From Acidobacteriota bacterium (lineage in GTDB: Bacteria; Acidobacteriota; Blastocatellia; Pyrinomonadales; Pyrinomonadaceae): 64,000 nt of DNA. A program made the translations under genes and the position numbers. The stretch's first letter is position 1. Each line of letters begins with the position of its first letter. The notes beneath the pieces were generated by a model. It was not told the DNA's origin and made no database searches. It saw only the letters and a list, made by a program, of their open reading frames with translations. Positions 16,151 through 25,200 of this stretch are shown in pieces. The stretch spans positions 62,001 through 126,000 of the forward strand of contig JAEWFC010000038.1 in the NCBI GenBank assembly GCA_023389035.1, read 5' to 3'.

Positions 16151-16936
16151 CTATTCGGTGATCGCGGCAAAAAGCTGCAACCATTCATCTAGCGTAAGCG
16201 ATTCCGCACGGCGGCCGGGGTCGATGTCGGCCGCCGCAAATGCACTTGCGACATTGGCGTAAAACGTTTTGAGATTGTTGTGGAGCGTCTTGCGTTTCTG
16301 TCCGAACGACCGGCTGACAAGGTCGCGAAACTTCGGGTCATCAGCGGTCGACAGCGGCTTCGGCGTGAGCCTTACAACAGAACTCTTGACCTTTGGCGCG
16401 GGGCGAAATGCGTTCGGCGGGACGTCAAATAGACGCTCAACGGCGAAGGCCGCCTCGACCAACACGGTCAAATAGCCTCGGTCCGAATTGCCGACCTCCG
16501 CCGAGATCCGGTCAACCACCTCGCGTTGGAACATCAATGTTAGCTGTGTGAAGAGCGATCGCTGCTCGGCGAGACGCTGAAGGATCGCGGTCGAGATGTA
16601 GTACGGCAGATTTGCGACGACCTTAGTTCCGGCGGGAACGAGATCTGCAAATTCGGCAGTGACCGCGTCGGCTTCGTGAATCGTGAAATTGGTGTGATCG
16701 CGGAACCTTTCGCGAAGCATCGGCACGAGATCGCGGTCAAGTTCGAGGGCGACAATCGCGGCTTCGGTGGCGACCAGCTCGTCAGTGATCGCACCGCGGC
16801 CGGGGCCGATCTCTAGTATCGTGTCGCCCGGCTGCGGGTCTACGGCGTCGATTATCTTACGGATATAATTTTTGTCGACGAGGAAATTCTGGCCGAGCGA
16901 GCGTTTTGCGAAGGGTTGTTTCTTGCCTGTTGGCAT
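16151..16936 (-). CDS. rsmA: 16S rRNA (adenine1518/1519-N6)-dimethyltransferase
   Basis: 261 aa. KRSLGQNFLVDKNYIRKI, the SAM-binding motif ILEIGPGRGAITDEL and the catalytic NLPYYISTAIL are all present, followed by the C-terminal RNA-binding domain (FRPAPKVKSSVVRL). KsgA/RsmA methylates two adjacent adenosines near the 3' end of 16S rRNA during 30S assembly. The start shares one base with the ribD stop (TAATG), so translation is coupled. The stop is adjacent to the convergent terC stop. Confidence 0.95.
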   Translation of the reverse strand: MPTGKKQPFAKRSLGQNFLVDKNYIRKIIDAVDPQPGDTILEIGPGRGAITDELVATEAAIVALELDRDLVPMLRERFRDHTNFTIHEADAVTAEFADLVPAGTKVVANLPYYISTAILQRLAEQRSLFTQLTLMFQREVVDRISAEVGNSDRGYLTVLVEAAFAVERLFDVPPNAFRPAPKVKSSVVRLTPKPLSTADDPKFRDLVSRSFGQKRKTLHNNLKTFYANVASAFAAADIDPGRRAESLTLDEWLQLFAAITE

Positions 16937-18048
16937 TAGTCGGCGGGATAGCCGGTGATCTCGATGTCGCTTTCGTGATGCGTGATCGTGATATCGGTGA
17001 GCCTGAGCGCAGCGGCGAGGTCGGCTGCTCCGCTTCCGCCGATCGCGGCCGGGGCTTCGCTGCCGCCGATAACGATCGGTGCTATAAGAAATGTGATCTT
17101 ATCGACCAGCCGGGCGTCAATGAACGCGCCGGCGACCGCGGTGCCGCCTTCCACCAGCACGCTCTGCAGGTCGCGGCGTTTTAGTTCGTCGAGAACGCCT
17201 TCCAGGTTTCGTGCACCGCGCTCTACCGGTACGACCTCGACACCGCAGTCGGTCAAGGGGCCGGTCAGCAGTGGGTCGATGCAGTTGGTCATCACAAGCG
17301 TCGGGGCCTCGTCGGTCGTCGTCGCGAGCTTCGATTCGCAATTGAGGCGCAGGCGATTATCGAGTACAACGCGGCTGAGCGGACGACGTCGCGGCAGGCC
17401 GCTTCGGTCCGTGAGCGATGGATCATCGACGGTTGCGGTCGTGCCGCCGACGAGGATCGCGTCGTTCTCGTGGCGCATTTGGTGGACCCGCTTTAGGGCG
17501 GTCTGGCCGGACAACGCAGTCGAGACACTGTTACGCAGCGAAATGCGGCCGTCGAGCGACATCGCCAGCTTAAGATGAACGAATGGCCTTTGTTTGCGAT
17601 GCCAGGTGATAAATCGCTCGTTCAAGCGTGACGCTTCTTTTGCGAGGATTCCGGTAACGACCTCAATGCCGGCGGCTCGCAGGCGATCGAATCCCTTACC
17701 GGAAACTAACGGGTTCGGATCCTCGATCGGGCATACGACGCGTTTGATCCCGGCATCGATAAGGGCCTCGGTACATGGAGGCGTCTGGCCGTGATGAGCA
17801 TGAGGTTCCAGCGAGACGTACGCCGTGCCGCCGCGTGCCTTCGCTCCGGCCTCTTGCAAAGCGATGACCTCAGCGTGAGTGACCAGGTCTTTGATGTACG
17901 CTCCTGTGCCAACGACGTCACCGCTTTCGGACACGATCACGCAGCCGACGAGAGGGTTTGGCGACACCAGCCCGATGCCGCGCGAGGCCAGCTTAAGAGC
18001 GGCGATCGTGTGCCGCAGGTCTGTATCGTTGTAAGAAGATGTATCCAA
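16936..18048 (-). CDS. ribD: bifunctional riboflavin biosynthesis deaminase/reductase RibD
   Basis: 370 aa. The N-terminal deaminase has SPNPLVGCVIV, HAE at 58-60 and a metal-binding loop LEPHAHHGQTPPC at 80-92. The C-terminal reductase has LKLAMSLDGRIS and VLVEGGTAVAGAFIDARLVD. It converts the pyrimidine product of GTP cyclohydrolase II in two steps. Odd point: the first of the two expected zinc-ligand cysteines (EPCxHHG in most RibD) is His83 here, while Cys92 is kept. Histidine could still bind zinc. Other rib genes are not nearby. It lies 12 nt after ftsY and overlaps rsmA by one base. Confidence 0.93.
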   Translation of the reverse strand: MDTSSYNDTDLRHTIAALKLASRGIGLVSPNPLVGCVIVSESGDVVGTGAYIKDLVTHAEVIALQEAGAKARGGTAYVSLEPHAHHGQTPPCTEALIDAGIKRVVCPIEDPNPLVSGKGFDRLRAAGIEVVTGILAKEASRLNERFITWHRKQRPFVHLKLAMSLDGRISLRNSVSTALSGQTALKRVHQMRHENDAILVGGTTATVDDPSLTDRSGLPRRRPLSRVVLDNRLRLNCESKLATTTDEAPTLVMTNCIDPLLTGPLTDCGVEVVPVERGARNLEGVLDELKRRDLQSVLVEGGTAVAGAFIDARLVDKITFLIAPIVIGGSEAPAAIGGSGAADLAAALRLTDITITHHESDIEITGYPAD

Positions 18049-18060
18049 TGGATTGGTCGG

Positions 18061-19095
18061 TCAATTGAACAAGCCGTTAACGTAGCTTTCTGCGTCGAAG
18101 ACCATCAGATCATCGACCTGCTCGCCAATGCCGACATAGCGAATTGGCAGGTTGAGTTCTTTCGCGATCGCGACGGCGATGCCGCCTTTCGCGGTCCCGT
18201 CGAGCTTTGTCAACACGATACCGGTGACGTTGGCTACCTTAGTGAACTGCCGGGCCTGTTCGAGACCATTCTGGCCTGTAACCGCGTCGATGACAAGCAG
18301 CGTCTCATGCGGAGCGTCTTGAACTTCGCGGCCCGCGATGCGTTTCATCTTCTCAAGCTCGGCCATCAGGTTGGCCTTGTTGTGAAGCCGGCCCGCGGTG
18401 TCAACGATCAGAACGTCAGAATTGCGTGACTTCGCAGACTGAAGAGCGTCGAAAAGCACGGCTGCCGGATCGGTCCCCTGTTTTTGCTGAACTATCGGCA
18501 CGCCTGCACGGCCGGCCCAGATCTCGAGCTGATCTGACGCCGCGGCACGAAATGTATCGGCAGCACAGATCAAGACGTCGTTTCCTTCATTCTTGATACG
18601 CTGCGAAAGCTTGCCGATCGTGGTCGTTTTGCCGACGCCGTTTACGCCAACCACCATTAACACATAGGGCTTGATCGATTCATCGATCTTTCGCTCGTCT
18701 GCAACCCCTTTTTCGGTGGCGTGGCGAAGAATATCGAGCAATTCGGTTTTCATCGTGTTCTTCAGGGCAGCGATATCGTTTATCTCTTGCCGTGAAACAC
18801 CCTTTCGTATCGCGTCGAGCACTTGAAGCGTCGTCTGAACCCCGATATCGGTCGAGATCAGCATCTCTTCCAGCTCGTCAAGCAGGGCCTCATCGATCTG
18901 CTTGCGGCCTTCAAATATCGTGTCGAGCCGGTTATTGATCGAATCGCGAGTCTTAGCTATCGCCTTTGAAAACCGGACTCCGAGCTCTTTTTCGACCGCG
19001 GCTTCCTGGGCCTGCAGCTCCTCGATAGACTTGTCAAGCCCCAGGACCGACGTGCTGAATTTATCTTCTTTCTTTCTTCGCCAAAACAATGCCAT
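18061..19095 (-). CDS. ftsY: signal recognition particle receptor FtsY
   Basis: 344 aa. A short charged N-terminus (MALFWRRKKEDKF) replaces the long acidic A domain of E. coli FtsY. The N domain follows, then the G domain with GVNGVGKTTTIGKLS (G1, near 150), CAADTFRAAA, IVDTAGRL and LTKLDGTAKGG. FtsY is the membrane GTPase that receives ribosome-SRP complexes at the translocon. It heads the ftsY-ribD-rsmA group, with 12 nt to ribD. The 84 nt upstream contain a terminator for the previous gene and a possible promoter. Confidence 0.95.
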   Translation of the reverse strand: MALFWRRKKEDKFSTSVLGLDKSIEELQAQEAAVEKELGVRFSKAIAKTRDSINNRLDTIFEGRKQIDEALLDELEEMLISTDIGVQTTLQVLDAIRKGVSRQEINDIAALKNTMKTELLDILRHATEKGVADERKIDESIKPYVLMVVGVNGVGKTTTIGKLSQRIKNEGNDVLICAADTFRAAASDQLEIWAGRAGVPIVQQKQGTDPAAVLFDALQSAKSRNSDVLIVDTAGRLHNKANLMAELEKMKRIAGREVQDAPHETLLVIDAVTGQNGLEQARQFTKVANVTGIVLTKLDGTAKGGIAVAIAKELNLPIRYVGIGEQVDDLMVFDAESYVNGLFN

Positions 19096-19122
19096 AAAGT
19101 TTCGTCTGTAACGAAACTATCG

Positions 19123-19157
19123 AGTATAAAAAAATAACGCACGCCGAACAACGTGCG
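19123..19157 (-). terminator. intrinsic terminator after 19180-20208, with possible ftsY promoter overlap
   Basis: On the minus strand CGCACG pairs with CGTGCG (19138-19157, 8-nt loop) and is followed by TTATTTTTTT (from 19137 down to 19128). Overlapping it, TTGTTC and TATACT (19123-19128) are 17 nt apart, so the same bases could serve as an ftsY promoter. The terminator is the firmer of the two readings. Confidence 0.6.
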
Positions 19158-19179
19158 GTATTAAACGCTGCTGCTTTGG

Positions 19180-20208
19180 TTACCGACGCGAGGTGGGAGT
19201 TCTCGAGATCTCGTGAATGCCGGCCCGGGTGATTATTGCGATCACTGCAAATGTGTACAAGGCAATGCCAGACACCCAGATAAGTGCAAACTGCGACGCA
19301 AGTTCGGGAGATCTCACGATCGAAACGACCAAGACTGGCGCAATCGATACGATGGCAGCTAGTAGTGCGGTGCCCAGGCATCTTAATGAAAGAGTCATAT
19401 AGGAATCACTCATTAGCCCGATCCTTTCGATAGCAATTAACGGGCTTATCGTTTCTCGGATTGAACCGGTTTTGGATGCCACAAACACGGCTGCCGGAAA
19501 GAAGATGATGCCCAGTATGAGAAAAATGAAGGCTGCCGCGGTGACCGGAGCCGGAAGCGAGAGGAACCGGCCGATGAAGTGCGTGGGGCCGAAGGCTTGT
19601 GCCGGAGGCCTTTCGCTGACCGAAATTCCACCCTGGCTGCCCGCGGTGAGAATAGGTTGGGTGGCAAAGTCTTCCTTTGCCAAGGCTTTCGGCCTTATAT
19701 CGCGAACCGTTTCATCGACCACTTTGGACTGATCGTCGACACGGCGGCCCGCGTAGTAAGGAGTGCCGGGAAGGCTCTCGATCTGTTTGTTAAAGACTGC
19801 ACGCTCTGCCGCCAAAGAATCAAGGACCATGTACGAGCCGAATGTCGCTGCTGCGAGAAAAGGCCCGAAAGAAACTGCCGTTACCGCGACCGCAAGTATT
19901 GCTCGCTGTCCTAAAGAGTTTGACGAGAGTCGCAGGGCCTTGGCATCGTAAGCTACAAGCGACAGCAGTCGAAACGTGAGCAAGGTCGTCGCGATCAACC
20001 ATCCAAACGCGATCAAAAATAAGATCGACAGGTTGCCGCTGACACTCAGGATAGATGCAGTGAGCGCCGTCAACACTCCGGAGACAATTAACATGCTCGG
20101 ACGATCTCGGAGCGGGGCAGCTATAAAGGCCAGCGGTCGTCCGGAACCTGATGAGGCTATCTCACCCGCAATGCTTTCCTTCTGATCGCTGGAATACGAG
20201 TCAAACAT
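19180..20208 (-). CDS. polytopic membrane protein of unknown function
   Basis: 342 aa with about six membrane segments in two groups: residues ~38-85 and ~108-130, then ~225-255 and ~280-330. A hydrophilic loop of about 90 residues lies between (from AERAVFNKQIESLPGTPYYAG onward) and is probably outside the cytoplasm. The loop contains GSQGGISVSERPPAQ. I do not recognise a family; the overall plan resembles YIP1/DUF-type membrane proteins. It lies 38 nt upstream of the HD-GYP gene stop on the same strand, with a terminator after its own stop, so it appears to be the last gene after the HD-GYP gene. Confidence 0.6.
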   Translation of the reverse strand: MFDSYSSDQKESIAGEIASSGSGRPLAFIAAPLRDRPSMLIVSGVLTALTASILSVSGNLSILFLIAFGWLIATTLLTFRLLSLVAYDAKALRLSSNSLGQRAILAVAVTAVSFGPFLAAATFGSYMVLDSLAAERAVFNKQIESLPGTPYYAGRRVDDQSKVVDETVRDIRPKALAKEDFATQPILTAGSQGGISVSERPPAQAFGPTHFIGRFLSLPAPVTAAAFIFLILGIIFFPAAVFVASKTGSIRETISPLIAIERIGLMSDSYMTLSLRCLGTALLAAIVSIAPVLVVSIVRSPELASQFALIWVSGIALYTFAVIAIITRAGIHEISRTPTSRR

Positions 20209-20246
20209 TTTGAAACTTTGCGGGTCGAACCGGGTTTTGCACGCTG

Positions 20247-22148
20247 CTAGCCGGCGGGAATACTCTTCGGCGGGACGGGGTCAGTCGGCGGGATCGGTTT
20301 TGCGTGGTGGTCGGGATCCTCAGGATTGTAGCTAGTTCGCAGGTTACTGGCGACTCCGACGTTCACAACCTTTTCGCCGGCTCGGTGCGTCGATGCCATA
20401 GATTGCACTACGCCGCGGCCGATCTCTCCTGCACCGCATCCGCGTACCAATGCTTCGACAACCGCACCGTCGTAACGCGTGCCGACGAGCTGTCGGATCT
20501 TGTCCAGAGCTTCGTCAAGCATCATTCCTTTTGAATACGGCCGATCGATCGTCATCGCGTCAAAGGTGTCTGCGACCGAGACGATCTTTGCCTGCAGCGG
20601 GATCTGTTCGCCGACTAAGCCCTGCGGATATCCCTGGCCGTTGACCATTTCGTGATGCATGTACATTCCTGGAAGGAAATCGCGCATCGCCGGTATCTGA
20701 GACATTATCTTGTATCCCTTGACCGGATGCGTCTTCATTATCTCGTACTCTTCGTTGGTAAGGGCCGCCGGCTTTTTGAGGATGCTGTCGTCGATCGCGA
20801 TCTTGCCGACGTCGTGGAGAAGAGCGCTTATCCTTAAGGTTTCTAGTTCGTCCTCAGGCATATCGAGCTGCTTGCCGATCGCGACAGAAATGCGTGCGAC
20901 GCGTTCAGAATGGCCGCGTGTATATTTGTCCTTTCCGTCGATCGCTGCTGAGAGAGCCTTAACGGTCCCGACGAAGAGTTCCCTGTTCTCAGCGGCCGCC
21001 TTTGCGAGCTTTGCGATGTGCTCTTCGAGCTTGTCGCTCATCGTGTTGAACGATTCGCCAAGGGTGCCGATCTCTGTGATGTTGCGTGTCTCGACTCGTG
21101 AGCTCAGATCGCCGGCGGCAATATTTTCGGCCGCAGCGGAGAGTGTCATTATCGGCCGCGTAAGCATTCGGGCCGCGACCGCCCCGAGTATCAAAGCGAG
21201 CAGAGCGAAAGCAAGGCTGATCATCCAGGTCTGCGTGATCATCTCGCCGACAGAGGCTAAGGCCTTTGCTTCATCCTGCATCGTCACCACGCCGAGCTGA
21301 CTTTTCGGCCCGATCGACACGGTCGAGTAAGCACCGATCATGTCGTGCGATTTGCTGTCAAATTCCGCTGTGAAAGGGACAAGGCCGGACTGAACGTGCG
21401 AATACGAGGTCTGCCATTCGTTCACGATCTTTAGATGTGTCAGCGGACGGCGTTCTTTCATCAGGGCCGGATCGGGGTGAAAAACAGTCTTTCCAGCCGT
21501 GTCCACTACGAAAATTATCGGAAGGCCCGACTGCCAGAGCTCGCTCTCGGCCGTCGCGTCCATTCCCACGACATCTCGAGCGACTCGCTTCAACGACACA
21601 ATGCCGATGACGGTGGCGATCTTTTGTCCCGCTGAACGGACGGGCGAGGCAATTGTGATAACGGGCTCCGCAGATGATCCGACCATTTGGGGTTCACCAA
21701 CGGAAACGCCGTCCGCTGACAACGATTCAAGGACCTTCGAGGCGATCGGATCTATCTCGGCACGGCCGATGTTGCCCGGCCGGTAAACCGCAAGAGATTC
21801 TGAATTTTCCGGCTTAACATAGAGGCCGATCAGGTCGGGATTCTCACGGAGCGTCCGGCTCAACTGCTGATCCGTAAGCGGCGATGTGAAGACGGACGGA
21901 TCGTTCGCCATCGCGAATGCGTCCGCCAGCCCGGTGACCATATCGCGATTTCGCTGACCAAACATCTCGATCTGACGTGCCTTTTCCTGAACAAGCTGTA
22001 TCTGATAGCGATTTTCAACGGCTCGCAGTTCGGTCGCACTTTTTCCGGAGAGAAACCAGCCGACGAGCACAAGCGGAACAAGCCCCACCAGCAGCAAGGT
22101 GCAGATTACGAAATATATAAGACTGATCTTAGTTCGTTTGTTGGGCAT
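20247..22148 (-). CDS. membrane sensor with HAMP and HD-GYP domains
   Basis: 633 aa from the ATG at 22148. The first membrane helix is at about 8-30, followed by a periplasmic dCache-like region to about 300, a second helix (SLAFALLALILGAVAARML), HAMP (to about 375), then HD-GYP with HSERVARISVAIG, LLHDVGKIAID, MYMHHEMVNGQGYPQG and VADTFDAMT. HD-GYP enzymes hydrolyse cyclic di-GMP; the metal-binding HD and GYP residues are kept, so activity is likely. The tail of ~60 residues is proline-rich and unrelated. A longer frame reaches 22295, but a near-consensus promoter lies inside that extension, so 22148 is preferred. The ligand is unknown. Confidence 0.88.
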   Translation of the reverse strand: MPNKRTKISLIYFVICTLLLVGLVPLVLVGWFLSGKSATELRAVENRYQIQLVQEKARQIEMFGQRNRDMVTGLADAFAMANDPSVFTSPLTDQQLSRTLRENPDLIGLYVKPENSESLAVYRPGNIGRAEIDPIASKVLESLSADGVSVGEPQMVGSSAEPVITIASPVRSAGQKIATVIGIVSLKRVARDVVGMDATAESELWQSGLPIIFVVDTAGKTVFHPDPALMKERRPLTHLKIVNEWQTSYSHVQSGLVPFTAEFDSKSHDMIGAYSTVSIGPKSQLGVVTMQDEAKALASVGEMITQTWMISLAFALLALILGAVAARMLTRPIMTLSAAAENIAAGDLSSRVETRNITEIGTLGESFNTMSDKLEEHIAKLAKAAAENRELFVGTVKALSAAIDGKDKYTRGHSERVARISVAIGKQLDMPEDELETLRISALLHDVGKIAIDDSILKKPAALTNEEYEIMKTHPVKGYKIMSQIPAMRDFLPGMYMHHEMVNGQGYPQGLVGEQIPLQAKIVSVADTFDAMTIDRPYSKGMMLDEALDKIRQLVGTRYDGAVVEALVRGCGAGEIGRGVVQSMASTHRAGEKVVNVGVASNLRTSYNPEDPDHHAKPIPPTDPVPPKSIPAG

Positions 22149-22184
22149 GAAGGCGGGCAGCGTCGCGGGAAGACGCCAATCGAA

Positions 22185-22213
22185 AGTATATTGTAATAAA
22201 ACCGCGGGGTCAA
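22185..22213 (-). promoter_or_regulatory. sigma-70-type promoter of the HD-GYP gene
   Basis: On the minus strand TTGACC (22208-22213) and TATACT (22185-22190) are 17 nt apart, each five of six to consensus. The transcript would begin near 22178, 30 nt before the ATG at 22148. This decides the start of the HD-GYP gene. Confidence 0.7.
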
Positions 22214-22285
22214 CAAGTTTTAACGGTTCGGAGTGTTGACCTCCCGGCTGCTTTCTACCGCGATAGAATTGCGCGGGCGTTTCGA

Positions 22286-22291
22286 TATAAT
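22286..22291 (+). promoter_or_regulatory. -10 element touching the kinase start codon
   Basis: A perfect TATAAT ends 6 nt before the GTG at 22298, so transcription would begin at or next to the start codon. No good -35 lies 17 nt upstream; a TTGACC (22236-22241) is too far. No Shine-Dalgarno precedes the GTG, so a leaderless mRNA is possible. Confidence 0.35.
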
Positions 22292-22297
22292 GCAAAT

Positions 22298-25200
22298 GTG
22301 ACCCCCGAGCATTGGAAACGAATCGACGAGATCTTCTCTCGCGTTATTGATCTCCCGGCTGCAGAGCGCCAGGCTGCGCTAGCATCGGAATGCGGTAGCG
22401 ATGACGTGCTGCGTTCGGAGGTCGAGCGGCTGCTCCAAAGCGACGAGTCGGCAGGCGATTTTATAGAATCGCCGATCTGGAGCGACAGCAAATTTCTCAA
22501 TACTTCAGCTAAGGAAAAACTTTCATCATTCGGGGACGGCCCTGCTGCGGAAGCGGACACACTGATCGGTTCGATGGTCGGGCCATTTCGCTTGATAAGT
22601 GAGATCGGCCGCGGCGGTATGGGAGCCGTCTATCTTGCGGAGCGGGCCGACGGAGAGTTTCGCCAAAAGGTCGCGATCAAGGTGATCAAACGCGGAATGG
22701 ATTCCGACTTTATCGTTCGGCGGTTCAGGCACGAACGCCAGATACTCGCATCGTTCGAGCATCCATTCATCGCACGCTTGCTCGACGGCGGTACACGTGA
22801 TGACGGAACGCCGTACTTTGTAATGGAGTACATCGAGGGCCGCTCGTTGTATCAGTATTGCGATGAGAGCAAGCTGACGATTCGCGAGAGGTTGAAGATC
22901 TTCCAGAAGATCTGCTCTGCGATAGCCTACGCCCATCAGCGACAGATCGTGCATCGCGATATCAAGCCGACGAACATTCTGATGCGTCGCGACGGAACTC
23001 CCAAGCTGCTTGATTTCGGGATCGCGAAGATACTCGATCCGAACCTGATCCACGAATCGTTAAACCCCACAGCCTCGATGCTGCGGATGATGACGCCCGA
23101 CTACGCATCGCCGGAGCAGGTCCGCGGTGAGGACGTGACGCCTGCGTCTGATATCTATTCGCTCGGCGTACTGCTATACGAATTACTCTCCGGACATCGC
23201 CCATTCATGTTCGCGGGAAAGGCACTGCACGAAATAACCTTTGCGATCTGCGAATCGGACCCACCTGTGCCGAGTTCGCAGATCGGTTCGCGGGAAATGC
23301 TCCATTCACGGTATGCAGGCTCAGAAGACGCCGTCTATCAAGGACGTGCGACAACGGGACACGAGCTTCGAAACGCGCTGAGCGGCGACCTCGACAACGT
23401 GATCATGAAGGCGATGGCGAAGGACCCCGCAAATCGCTATCAAGATGTTTCGGAGCTGATCAACGATATATCGAACGTGCTTGCGTTGAGGCCAGCGGCT
23501 GCTCCGGCATTTCAGCCCGGCAATCGTCAGCCTGCACCGAAGCAGGCTCGGCAAGTCAAAGATGATCTGAAAGGCCTGGCGGTGCTGCCGTTCAAATTCA
23601 TAAACCTCGGAGCCGGCGAGGACACTGATGACCAATTTCTCGGCCTTGCCTTGACGGACGCATTGATCTCGCGGCTCAGTAAGGTGAAACGATTCCTTGT
23701 CCGTCCGACGAGTTCGATCCTCGCGATCGGCGAGCGGGTTTCCGATCCCATAAGCGCTGGCAACGAACTTGGGGTCGATTTTATTCTCGACGGGACGATC
23801 AAGAAGGCCGCAAACCGCTTGCGTGTCAGCGTTCAGCTGCTGGACGTTAAACGCAATTCGGCAGTGTGGGCGACATCGATCGACGAGACGGTCGGTGATC
23901 TTCTCGCGTTGGAAGATTCGATATCGAGCAAGGTCATTGACGGACTTGTGCCTCAACTCACCGGAAGCGAGCTTGCCCGGCTTGCTCGTCGAGGTACTGA
24001 GGTTAACGAGGCGTTCGAGCATTACATCCGCGGTCGATACCATTTCAGCACGTTTACCGAAGATGGCCTCGCAAAGGCGTTTCTCAGCTTTCATAACGCG
24101 ATCGCGGCAGATCCGAACTACGCCGCCGCTTACTCAGGGCTTGCCGACTATTACAACTGGCTAGGTATCATCGGTGTTCTGCCGCCGCAGGAATGCTTTC
24201 AGCCGGCGATCATTGCGGCCGGAAAGGCAGTCGAGCTCGATCCGGACCTTTCCGAGGCTCATGCGAGCTTGGGATTCTCGCTGCACGCGGGGAATTACGA
24301 CTGGGAAGGTGCTGAGCGGCACCTGCAGAAGGCGATCCATCTGAATCCGGCGAACGCGAGTGCCTTCGTTTGGCAGGCGATCGTTCTATATACGAAGGGC
24401 AGGTTCGACGAAGGGCTGGGTTACGCGAGACGCGGTGTCGACCTGGACCCGCTTGCTCCATTTAACCATCACAACGTCGGCTGGGGACTTTATTTCGCAC
24501 GGCGTTTTGACGAAGCGATCAGCCAGTACCGCAGGGTTACACGTGATTTTCCTGATTACGCGTTCGGATTTTACGGACTGAGTAAGGTGCATCGGGCCGT
24601 CGGAGACACCGACGCCGCACTGTATGAGAATGCGAAGGCGTTGCAGCTGATGGGCGACAGCATCTTCGGTCGGCTCGCTCACGTCGAATGCCTGGCTGCC
24701 GCGGGAAGTACAGGCGAGGCTCGCGAACAGTTGTCGGCATTAATAGAGTTAGGCGCCGAGCGGTACGTGTCGCCATACCAGATCGCTCTCGCGTATGCGT
24801 ATCTCTCCAAGAGCGGTGGCCCGGAAGATAGCCAGAAGGCCTTGCAGCATCTCAAGGCCGCGTTCGAGGTTAAAGATGCGTGGCTGAATTATTTGGGTAT
24901 CGAGCCCGCGTTCGATGGTCTGCGTGATTCACAAGAATATGCCGATCTGATCGAAAAGGTCGGTTACGCCGATCTGCTCGGCAAACGATCATCGGGCCGC
25001 GACGCCGAGACAGGGCCGATGATCCATAGCTCGCTGCATGACCGAACTACGCTTGTCGTCGACGAGGCCGACATTACACAGGACACCGAAACTCCAGTTA
25101 AGATCACAAAAACCCAGTGGAAACTGCTCGGTGCAGCGGCGACGGCTGTCTTATGTGTGTTCGCCTTCGTCGTGTACATGACGTATCAAAACACCAGAGC

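Noticed and set aside
22149..22295. 49-residue N-terminal extension of the HD-GYP protein
   Set aside because: It contains the near-consensus promoter for the gene and reads across the divergent kinase control region.
23321..24094. 257-codon frame antisense to the first giant kinase
   Set aside because: Long shadow frames are expected opposite GC-rich TPR coding DNA; the sense frame carries all kinase and TolB motifs.
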